NCBI GenBank assembly: GCA_018389105.1 | Contig: JACATO010002204.1 | Location: forward strand, 2,356,001-2,420,000 | DNA from: Nautilus pompilius | Taxonomy: Eukaryota > Mollusca > Cephalopoda > Nautilida > Nautilidae | Direction of reading: 5' to 3' | Length of the DNA: 64,000 nt | In this document: positions 12,181 through 24,100 of the stretch, piece by piece | Layout: the number at the start of each line of letters is the position of its first letter | How positions within the stretch are numbered: the first letter of the stretch is position 1 | Position numbers and translations under genes: made by a program | The notes under the pieces: generated by a model | What the model saw: the letters and a program-made list of their open reading frames with translations, nothing else | Database searches by the model: none | Told to the model about the DNA's origin: nothing

Positions 12181-15100
12181 CTGGAAAAACAGTAGAGAGC
12201 TCTAATGGTTTTAGGAGCAAACCGTTAGACGTAGAGGAAAATAGAAGAACGCGGAGCAATTGTTCGAAACCTATCCGGCTTCTGCCGTTTCAGGGTTAGC
12301 CTATCACTGTATCTGGAAACATTTCAATAATTCTTGTGACTAAATTCGTTTAGGGGGTAGCTTCTATCAGCATTATCATTGTCATATTTTTGTCAATATA
12401 TGAGGGAGCAAATTTAACTATATAAAAATCTGATCAGGTACAAATGATGAGAACCGAGAGTGAATATTTTAGCATCGTTGGTGCTTCATCTCGTTGAATT
12501 GCAAATTTGTTGTGGCGGCATCGCCACAGGCGCGTTCGAATCACTTCCACGTGACCTGTGAAGATGTTCATATGGTGCATAAATAAAGCGATTTGAAAAA
12601 ATGGTAACATTTTCATCTAGTTGCGGGGAAAACATCTAATTAAAATAGTAAAAATCTTTTAAATTACGTTTCGATTTTAAAAATGGGAGATTTTATAAAC
12701 GATTCGTTAAAGAAATTTCTCCCACCTACTTCTTATTCAACTTTTCATTACCTGTAACTGCCATGAGAATTTTTTTCTCATCTAACACCCACCTTCTTCC
12801 CAGCATGCCATGCGCACGAGATGCTATGCATTTATTTGTACAGCTGGGTAACACGGACCACAAACGAACTCTGTGCTAAGATACGCACTTTTTTTAAAGA
12901 TCTATTTTGTTGTTGTTGTTTTCAGTTATGTGGATATTTTGTGTTAACAACCAGCTGTGAAGAAGCACCGTAACTTCTCTGTATCACGTAGTTATACTAA
13001 TAAAATAAAAGTACGGGAGAGTGGAGTTAGCCAGTAAGTAATTCCTAATTAGAGTAGAGATGATGATGAGCTATGATCGACTTCATGAGCCTTGACCTTC
13101 GGGAGGTTAATATGACGTTGATTACAGCTCATCATCTCTACGTTTAATTAGGAATTACTGGTGCTGTAACGACTAGTTCCGGTGGTCTCCCCTAGTACAA
13201 GTTATTAAGGAAAAAAATACTTATTTTTGCAAACATTATAAGTTAATACCTGATTATGAAAACTGAAGAAAACTTAGCCCAGCCTTGCCAATTATCTATA
13301 TAGGGCCTTCGCGATCTGCGCGCTTTAGTATTTTGACTACCATACAAAGTGTCACAAAAAGATTGTAGGATATCGTTCTCCCAAAATGAGTTGCCTGGCG
13401 CCTGGGCCTAAATAGATAAATGCTGCGTCCACTTCTTTCTAAATAAATAAAAATAAAACCAACTAATTCCAAATAAAGCTGCATACTCTTGGTGGTGTAA
13501 AGTCGGTGACTTACCTGATCCTCCGACCATGTCCGTCTGCTGAAGTTGCTTCGCTTTAATGACATCCACGTTTAGTCTTCCTGCGCTCGGCAGGTAGTTA
13601 AGTGACAAGAGCATCTCTCCAAGATCGTGTCGCTCCTGTGATAATAACAGGGGAGTTAATCAGAACAAGGGAAGAAAATTAAATGTCTATATTAGCATTG
13701 TTTCTTTAATCTGATCTAAGAGCGACCACAACCCCCTTGAAAAATTAGTGAACTCATCCTAAAGTAATTTCCAAAAGAAAAGAATCTAGTGGGAAGCAGG
13801 GGCCATGAGGAGCATTTCTTCAATAAACCCCGCAAATTTTCCTGTACAAATCCTCTTTTACCCTGGGGGCACAGCTCCAACACGACCATCACGAAGTATT
13901 CGACAGAAAACTATTTAAATCTACGTACTGTGTGACATGGCGGATCTGAAGAATTGTCTTATGTCTGTCATTCTTGGCGGTGTCATTTAATCGCTGAACG
14001 ACTGACTGCCTTTAATTTATCCTCTTTTGTTTGTTTGTTTTTTGTATCTGTTCATTTATTTTGTATAAATTTGTGTGTAACATCACTCTAATTATGAGAA
14101 AGAAAAAAATATACACTTTAAAAAATGGGGGGGGGCCGGAAATGTGCGACCTTGAATTTAGTGGACGGAAAAACTGTAGAATTTTAGGAACATAATCAAA
14201 ATAATAAGTTAATTTGTAATGGCGTACCATCGACAGTTCTACCCTGGACGTTAAGTTTATAATTGCTAAATCACTAATTTACTGAAGTGTGTTAACTTCA
14301 GTCCGATAAACCTAGTTAAAATATAACAGAGAAAATACTTGTTAGGCCTGGATTCATAAATGTTGAGATAGCAGATGTTTTTTGGAGAAAAACAAACAAA
14401 CAGTTATATGAAAAGCGACTTTTTACAATGGAAACTTCAGTTAACTGTTTTTTTTTAAGTAGTTGTGACAATTATTTACAGCCGCTGTGGCTAACAACAG
14501 AATAGTGTTATTGGCGATAAAACAATATGATGCTCACTGTAACCATTGACATAGTCCTACTGCTACCGTGAATCAATATCTCTCTCTCTCTCTCTCTCTA
14601 ATTTGTTGGTTAGAGCTGAGTGTTCATAATCTTCACAATAATTTGTTTTGTAGATATTTCAATTACGACATTATGCGATTTTATCTGAAATCCCATTACG
14701 AAATCTACACCGAACGGCCCTGAAGAGTATCATGAGTGTGGGTACTTCAACAGAATGTTAAGGAATCTGAGGTTTATGCTTTCCAGTGTCACTAAAAACC
14801 CTTTTATTTGGCATGAAGGAATCAATAAACAAGCATTGTCTATACAAATGTTTCTTCTTTTTAAGATTTCCTAAACTAATAAATTCAGTTTTTACATTTT
14901 AACAAGAAACCAATAAACAGTACACAAAGAAAGACACACACAGAGACACACACAGACAAACACTCACACAGATACAGACACACACAGAGACACACACACA
15001 AACACTCACTCACACCCACAATCACCCACTGACACAGACAAACACTCACACAGATACAGACACACACACACACACACACACAAATACTCACACAGATACA

Positions 15101-18100
15101 GACACACACAGAGACACACACACAAACACTCACTGACACCCACAATCACCCACTGACACACACAGAGACACACACAGACAAACACTCACACAGATACAGA
15201 CACACACAAATACTCACACAGATACAGACACACACAAACACACACAGGGACACACACACAAACACTCACTGACACCCACAATCACCCACTGACACACACA
15301 GACAAACACTCACACAGATACAGACACACACACACACACACACACAGATACAGACACACACAGAGACACACACAGACAAACACTCACACAGATACAGACA
15401 CACACACACACACACACACACAAATACTCACACAGATACAGACACACAAACACACACAGAGACACACACAGACAAACACTCACACAGATACAGACACACA
15501 CACACACACACAAATACTCACACAGATACAGACACACACAGAGACACAAATACTCACACAGATAAGACACACACACAAATACACAGATACAGACGCACAC
15601 AAACACTCACTGACACCCACAATCACCCACTGACACACACAGAGAGACACACAGACAAACACTCACACAGATACAGACACACACACACACACACACAAAT
15701 ACTCACACAGATACACATACAAACAAACACACACACACACACATGCACACACGCGCGCGCGGGCGCCGGATACCATTACGACGTTGCTATTTCAGCGGGA
15801 TCTATTTGAATGTCTTTAGCATAATTACAAAGATAAAATGTTTTGTTTTAATATTATTGTCTATCTGTTTTGCAATGCATCGTTTGTTTTCTTTTTTTTT
15901 ACTAAATAAATCTCCATAGACACAACACAGCTATCAGACTACACGAGGCAAGAACGGGAGAGAACTGAGTTGCAGTAGCCATGACTCGTGAATGACTTCA
16001 AGATGATGAGAGTATCCAACACTCGAAACAGATACAACAAAATCTCAGCGAAGTGAGAGATCGTACATACAGAGTCGGCCATTTCAGTCAAATCTTCTGC
16101 AAAATGCTGTTATACAACTTCTGCTGTCACATGACAGTGAGTTGGCCGCCTCATGGATAGATTTTTCATTTAATGGATAAGATCTACAAAGCTCTGATTC
16201 TGAATTTGTAATTCGTAAAGTAAATTTTAGTTTGTTTTATTCATTTACCTTTGAACTGGGCGCCAACGGTTTCCACATATGGCCTCCTTTGATGAGATTC
16301 ACGCTGGATAAGGGCAGGTGAACTTGCCCTATTACACAGTGTCGTGAATACTTGTCGAAGTCCTTCAGCAAAATTTCCAGGATTCTCATCTGAACCTCTT
16401 TGTAGGGAATCTCAAAAGTGAAATATTCGTTCCATGTTGGATCCTGAGTCTTCTTCTGCACTGAGGACTGATGGGAGTTTTTCTGATCCGGAAGCAAGGA
16501 GATTTTGCAGTAGGGATTGGAATGCGCCATGTCACGTCTGTTCTCATCGAGGCAGTATGGCGGAGGAAGGTCTTTCGCATCGATGACTTTAACGGTGAGC
16601 ACCTTCGAGAACACGTCATACTGCAGTCCGAAATGAATCTGCCCTAGCTGGTATTTGGCGAGTTTCTGCTCATCTGTCAGAATCTCCACGACGTCCTTCT
16701 TTTCTTCTTCGTAAAGGTCCCGCTGAAGGTTTTCCACACTGATCTCGGTCTCGCTGGGGCGCTTGTGCCTCGGTTGGACGCTCTCTTTGTTGGCCGTCCA
16801 AAACTCTATGGGTTTCATGTCTATGATGGGCGTGACCCCTATTCGGCGGTAGTCGACCGTTGTGGTACTGGCCGACGAGGTGGAGTCGGTTCGCGAGTAG
16901 TTGTCCGAATCGCTCCGGTCTCGGGAACTTCCGATGCTGTCCGTGTGGCTGCTGGTCGAATCCAGACGGGACACCGACTCCCTGAATGCGTGCCGAATGT
17001 CCCGCTTGGACAGCTTCTTCGCCTCCAGACAATCGCAACAGCTGCCGTTTTTGCAGCACACCACCTCCCACAACTTCTGAAGCAATCTGTGCGGCTGCAA
17101 GGAAAGCAGACATAAAAGTGATCATCATTCTTAGCGGCGAAATTCTACAACTTACCTTACATCCTCACTGAAAGCGTAACCTCAAATAGACACCAAAGTC
17201 CGGCTTATTCCCTCCCACAAGTCTCATTTTTGTTTTGTATTTTAATTTTGCCGTACATCTGCATCTTTTAAATTCATTTCTTTTGTTTACTTACATCTAC
17301 TTCACTCTAGTGTTGTGTTTCTATGTATAAGCCGCTTACTGACTTATGTAGGAAGGCGGAAGTCCGACTGCCACTAAACAAGTTTCTTTGTTCTTACAGC
17401 GGGGAAGTTAAAGTTGGTCGCTTTTAGAACCCTAACCCTCCACTCACCTCCGGAGTCCTGCAGTCCCCCAAAAAAGGTGGTGAGAGCTGAACTTTGTTAC
17501 ATGTCTAAGAGTTAATTAGATTCTGGTAACCAAGCCAGCCAAACGACTCGAATCTATCCAGACCAAAAGCGTGACAAATACGCGAATTCTCCACTGCGTG
17601 CCACTGATCGTCTACCCCATTTCTGTGACTTCAAAGGGGTGAGCGTCGTAAAGCCGTGTGATCAAACACTCGAGTGGGTGGACACCGCCCTCCGATCGTT
17701 AACCACCTGATCCCAGCTGGCTTGCTTCCGCCGGCTTTCAGCCGACATCGACAAGCCTCAGCCGCCCACGCTATTCCCAGGGAATCGACAGTCAAACCAC
17801 CCAAGAGAATGCAAATAATTAACCAATACTTATAAATTCGGATAATTAAAAATAAAACAAGTAAATAAACTGAATGAAATTTAAGTTATTCAACACAGAT
17901 AGCTTTCACCCGCTGTTATATATATATTTCTTTAATTTTTAATACAGGATAACTCCCCGTCAGAAAAAACAATGGCATCATTCTATTTCATTTCATTGTA
18001 GTAGACCAACTACTTTTCAAATTCATTAATAAAATTAACAAATAAAAACCAAGCGTATCTCTCAGATGATTACAATTAACTACAACACTGTTTAGTGAGA

Positions 18101-21100
18101 AAAACAGATGTTGCATAAATGATCAGCATACGTCACGTACATACACATTCAGAGACGTGACCTAAGTAAATAGACACCAAAGTTTGAAAGAGAATCTGTT
18201 TATTCTGGAACCATAAGCGTGGGCTTGATGGTTTGTGGTGCAGCCCTTTGTCATGAGCAAGGCACCATCACGCCGACAGACTGAGTAGGCGAGATCGGCA
18301 GCCCTTTCTGGGCACAGAATCTGTATTAGGAGGCAGGTTTACTGGAGCACCTTTGCAGTGATGCCCAACCGTGGTGGGCCACCATCTTCCATGAAAATAC
18401 TGCCCTCTATGGACAAATGACCACTGGCAGAGACAGGCAGAAGTCTCCCTCTCAGGAGGTGTTGATGTATGGGGCAGAAGTTACAGTTACTTCGCAGGCC
18501 CCCAAATGAGACTCGGCAAACCAAATCGCTCTCCACACCTCGACGGACAGACCGCCATATTTTACCGTGGCTTGCAGATAGTTCAATAAAAATATCAGTG
18601 CTGGACGGGGTCACACCTATAATTCAGCTTGCATATTTATGTTTATTCATTTCAGGTATCCGTTCTTTCGCTGTTGATATATTTTGCCTACGGATTTTAT
18701 AACACCTAGCGCAAACGTTTCCCGAGTAAATAGATCTCGTGTCATCCTTACTATGGCCTTGGGATTCAGATTTAAGCAGCGGGTGACCAACTGCGTGCAT
18801 TGATTGAGGACCAGGGTTGTTGGGGTCCGCCTTGGCTTGGTGAACTTTCCGCAGCATGGTTTCTTCTCGTTCTTCAGTACCAGTCTCCCCATCCGTCAGT
18901 GTACAGGTACTCCGGTTTTCTCCCAAGTAGTAGAGACTTTTCATTTCCTACTTAAGACGGGAATGCCAGGCGATGCGAGAATGGCAGCACTTGCTAGCAC
19001 CAACAACCCGACAGCCATATGTAAACACAGGGTCGTAGACAGCGCTGAACGTTGAAGAAAAACAATTTAAATACGCGCCTGGTTTAATTTTTTTTGTTAA
19101 ATCGAACGTTTCTGCACAGGCACTTTGTGAGGCGGTAATTCCGTCAGAATAGCTATGGAAAATCAGATAAAGTGGGCATCAGAACCCACACTGTTGGCTG
19201 TCACAGCTCTCCAAGCGATTTTGCCGTGTATAATTACGGACCGAAGTGCTATTTCTTCGAATGTTAAATCTAATTCATCCTCGTGTCCAGCCGATATCGT
19301 CTCTACCAATAGTTTGTGAATGTGAGCAGTTGGAAATTGAAAGTATACATATCCATTTGTGGAGTTGTCTAATGGTTTAAATTAACGGAAGAATAGACGC
19401 TAATAACCGCGAATAAACCTTTACCACGACGCCATGCCTGTTTGATGAAATTTAACGGCTCTGTGTCTCAGCAAGAGAATAATTTCCGAGCAGATTTGGT
19501 ATTGCTTGCTTGGACCCTAGGAAAATCCATGAAAGCCCCAAGGAGCAGAAGCAGCTGGAGATAATGTGTGATGTAAACTCCATTAAAAATTTTGAATGCT
19601 TCTAAGGTGCCGTTTGGCAAGTTATTTGGAACTGAATTCCGCAACATTGCATCAAAACGTCTTTTCGAGAGAATACGACCCGGAGCAGAGAAACTGACAG
19701 CAAAAGGGTCGCGCACCAAATATTAATTTTCATCCTGCAACTCATCTGATGTATTAGAGTTTTGGCAGTGATAAACCGTCGTTAGTAAGTCTTCTCGTTT
19801 GTTTTCGTGATTTGTTTCAGCGCCATGCATGCTTCAGCTTTAAAGAAAAACGGAAAGACGCGGATAAAACAGACAAATCGGCAATCAAGATAGATTTTTC
19901 ATCACAAATGATTGGTTTAGGCATTCTGCTGTACATACTATCCCTGAGAAAGCTTATTACAAATTATGTTTTCCTAATGTTTATTATGAGCTGGAGTCAG
20001 GGGAGATAATCAAATAGAAAAGTGAAAAAAAAAAAAAAAATCCATTAAATGCGCCCAGTCGGAAAGACTGGAAACTAATGCATCAATTTTCATCCGCCAG
20101 CTCTCCCCCTTCTTTAGATGGAGATGACTTTTACATTTCTCCGCAAACCTGTGTTAGAAATAGGTAATAAATAAACGTTATTGATACGAATGGCAAGAAA
20201 CAAATGTTACTGTCTAGCTAGAACAAGCCCTATCACTTAAAAGTTTTCTAAAAACACTTAACCGGAAACACGATTTTAAAAAATGCAGTAACTTCCTGAG
20301 AGAACATTATTTTCGGTATGTTGTATTTATACGAAAGGTATTCGAGTCAATGGGGACCATAGTATACTATAAACGTTCAAATGGAATCTGGCATTAGGTT
20401 CATGCTATCTAGACCGGGTATTTATTTGAACGTTCGTAGTATATTGAAAGCGATTTACAAGAACAACTTATGCAAATTATTTCTGCAAAACTGTATTTTG
20501 TTTGAAACATCAGTCCGGCCAAGAAGAATAAAGTGTGTGATTCTTTTTACATACTTTAAAAAAGGGTCGGCACGTGACATCAGCTACAACGAGAAACCAT
20601 CTCAACTATTCATCGACTGATGATGATGACATACATCAGCAAGAGCGTACTGAATTCTGTAAAGACATGCAGGATCTTGAGGTCTTATGCTCCTGAAGCT
20701 TTCGTACATGTTCATGTTCTTTTAATATAGAATTGAAAAACACACTTTTAAAAAATTGAAACGAGAAATACTTAATTATTTGAATATGGCACTAACAGCT
20801 TTAATTATTCGTACTGGTAAGTTTTATATATAGTGTCTGTAATTACATCTGTTCAAAACTAAATGATAACATCGATGATGTTGACGCGGAAGATGTCATT
20901 GTTGATAACGATAACAGGACAGCTGCGATGTGAATAGTAATAATGATTAATATGATGTCAGTATTGACAATAACAGTGACAACAATGATAACGTTGATGT
21001 CAAGGATGATAAAGATGATGTTGACAATGACGACTAGATGACAATGTGACAAATGATTGTGCTGATGAGCTGATAATAAAAGCGATTGAGCTGAGAGAAA

Positions 21101-24100
21101 TAATATTGTAATTATGTCTATAATGATATTGACAGTAATGATGATGATAACGATGAGAATAATAATGACGTTGACAATACGGAGAATGATGGTTGATGTT
21201 TGCGTCGATAAGGATTAATAAGAGTGATTGCGACAAAAAGACGATGATTCTGGATATTATGTTAATAATGTAACAATAAGAATCGACGGTAAGCACGATA
21301 GTATTGATGACAACATTGAGTATAATAACAATTACGAGGAGAACCGGAAGAAAACTAGGCTGACGACCTAGACAGAGACCGGATCGTCTGAGTCCGTCAC
21401 CGGTCCCCCTGGATTCAGACTCGGTAAGAGCTATAGAGTGTTTCTCCAGAGATTCCTTTGCGTCTTATTCTCGCAGCTACTTAAAACAACAAGAAAGATA
21501 ATCGTAATGGGCCATTTATAAAAATAATTGGTGTGCGTACAGAAGAACGTACCAGTTGCCAGGCACCAGTTTGTATAAACATTAATGTCATGGATTTCGT
21601 CGGCACATCGGAGATAAGAGTTCTTTCTGTCTTTTACTTGATATATTATTGATTCCCGTATAAAACTCAGCACTGTCTTAACCAAATGTTCCATTTCTGT
21701 AATTGAAAACAGCGGCCAAATTTGATAGCCGCATAAAACAACGAAAAGAAAACTGTTACTGGCATTAGACCCGCTCTTAGGAAAAAGGAAATGAATTGTT
21801 TAACACGACGGCCTAACGAACCGTCAGCAGCTTTTATCAGCCGGACACCTACAGTGGATTATACGAGAACCTGAGTAGAATACTCGCTATGGGCACACAG
21901 CTACTGGTTCTCTCTCTCTGAAAGGAAAGCCAATGCACTAAATTCCTTAAAAATAACAAAAAATAAATAGAATCAAGTCTAAGTAATGTTTCTCATCTAA
22001 GCTGTAGGAAGTTAGTCCCGGGTCTAAATTTCGTTATCTGAAACCTGGAACGGTGACCAAAATAATTTTTATTTCGAACATTTCACGTTCCTTGAAATAA
22101 ACAAACCAATACATTATCCTTCTACGATAGTTACTAGTTAATCTCTCGAAAATGAATCATTCTGAGAAAAGCGTTAGGGGATGGGGTTAACAAGAAATAA
22201 GATCCTTCTTTTTTTTGTCGTAGAATAGATGATGACCCTTTCGAAGAAATGTTTTGAAACCAAAGTCCACGCTGAAACACACGGAGGTCGATCGCATAAT
22301 GTCGGTTGCTATGACAACACTTGATCTCGGTAACATTTCCCATTTTCAAATAACTTGTATACACATTGTTTAGTTTCGTTCATTTTAAAAACAATATTAT
22401 AGCTAAACTACACAATTACACAGCTTTTATTTTTCTGAAATGAAGTGGTCCTGAAAAAAGAAAACCGTTTTTTTTTTTTTCGTGTATATTGTTGTTTTCC
22501 GAGTAAAATAATTTCGGATCATTATCGATTAGCGACTTTCTGGCTGTTTTTCAACAGTGAGTACGAACTCCTGGCTCAAGTCGTTCCTACTGAATATAAT
22601 AATTCGTTAAAAGGATGAAAGTCTTTGTGCTGTACAGTAAGTGATGATCGAGACTCGGCGTTCAGACCGTGTCCAACTCTCGTCGCACAACACTTCTATT
22701 CACTAAAAGAAGATAATTAAATGTCAGCGAACAACTGGTCGCTTTAACGACATTGATTATGGAGAGTTTCACCACCTGCGTTTGTGATAGCGAATGACAG
22801 GGGCCAGAATTCGAACTGTTACCACAGTAGGTCTGACGCGATCGAGGCACACTAGCCAGCTCGGCTTTAGGCCAACTCGGCCACCAACAAATTGGTGCAG
22901 GGGCTATAGGCCCAAGGAGAGATTTACGAGGGCGGGCGGGCCGAGCACGGACCAACAATGGCCGCCGGGACTGGGCTGGACACACACACACACACACACA
23001 CACACGGGACACCGCGTGTAGAACTCGCATAATATTCCATGTGTAATCTTACGTTATAGATCAGTTCGTGGTCCGAAATTTGATAACTCGCTTTAAAAGA
23101 TAGGAATTCGACAATAAATTAAAAGGTAGAAGCTTTCAGTGACAGTGTTGTTACTTGTTCTGTTTACTGTTGTTTTAGTGAGTTTTTTTTTTTACAATGT
23201 ATACTTGTATTTTACTGTTCTATCGCAAATCTCAGTCCAGAGGTCATGGCCATAACAACTATTCTCAAAGGTAGCGGTCTACTGCACCAGGGTGTCTGTC
23301 TCACGACGAGTTGCATCGCAATAAAAAAAAACAACAGAAATTAATAGATGGACACGGTTCACGGAACTCTCTCGGAATATCGCTCGTAAACTCATTCGTT
23401 TTCAAACCATAACCTACAGACGAAAACTTGTTTTTCCTATTCGGTTTTTTTAAAAATGTTCATTAGCAGAAAATAAAAGGACTTCAAGATTCTCGCCATC
23501 AACTACAATCTTAATTCCTCTCACCACAGGCGAAGACGTCAGCTGGGATCCCCTTGTACTGCGTGTCTCAATTCCATTTGTAGGACGATAGATCAGTTAT
23601 TATGGCTCTCGATTAATCAAGAGCAACTTTATAGGGTGTTTTATAAAATGTTTGAAAGATTTCATTGTTTAATAGCCATTTAATTACAAAAGGCGCTGAA
23701 TAGTTAAACTTAGCCGCCATTTTCAATGACAGCGCTCAGTACCATAGCCAGAACATCGTCAAAATGAAATGACTGAAAACTTCTTCAATTCGCGTCAAAC
23801 GTTTTTCTTCAGAGAAACTGTCAAAAAGAGAATATTCAATTTTTGAGGGAGGATAAGGATATTTCCGTGAAATTCTTCAAAATGGTTGTAATGTTCCCTA
23901 GTGTGCAGTTGTCGGCTGTTGGATACTTTGTATTATATACCGTTGTTTGGTGTTATCGGCTGACCGATTCGTGTTGTAATGTGCCCTAGTGTAGAGTTGT
24001 CAGCTGGTGAATTCATGATATAAGATGCCTTAGTTTGGACTTGTCGGACGAGTGATTGCTGTTTTAATGAGCCCTATTCTGGAGTTGTCAGCTGAGGGAT

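Noticed and set aside
12470..12560. tRNA gene or SINE around GTTCGAATC at 12535
   Set aside because: No convincing A box, acceptor stem or anticodon arm.
14885..15662. Long Val/Cys/Ser minus-strand frames
   Set aside because: Direct translation of the CA-rich minisatellite.
17098..17100. TTG as a start codon for SYT17
   Set aside because: It is part of the splice acceptor TTGCAG; an upstream exon supplies the ATG.
17094..17165. Mini-intron and exon ending ATGTAAG|GTAAGT just upstream of SYT17 exon 2
   Set aside because: In the phase required it contains TGA and no start; the exon at 33093-33116 fits instead.
17428..17445. Telomere-like AACCCTAACCCT
   Set aside because: Only two units; chance.
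18624..18944. 106-codon minus frame with a CARCYK segment
   Set aside because: No homologous pattern, no splice signals that fit a gene, inside SYT17 intron 1 next to a transposon relic.
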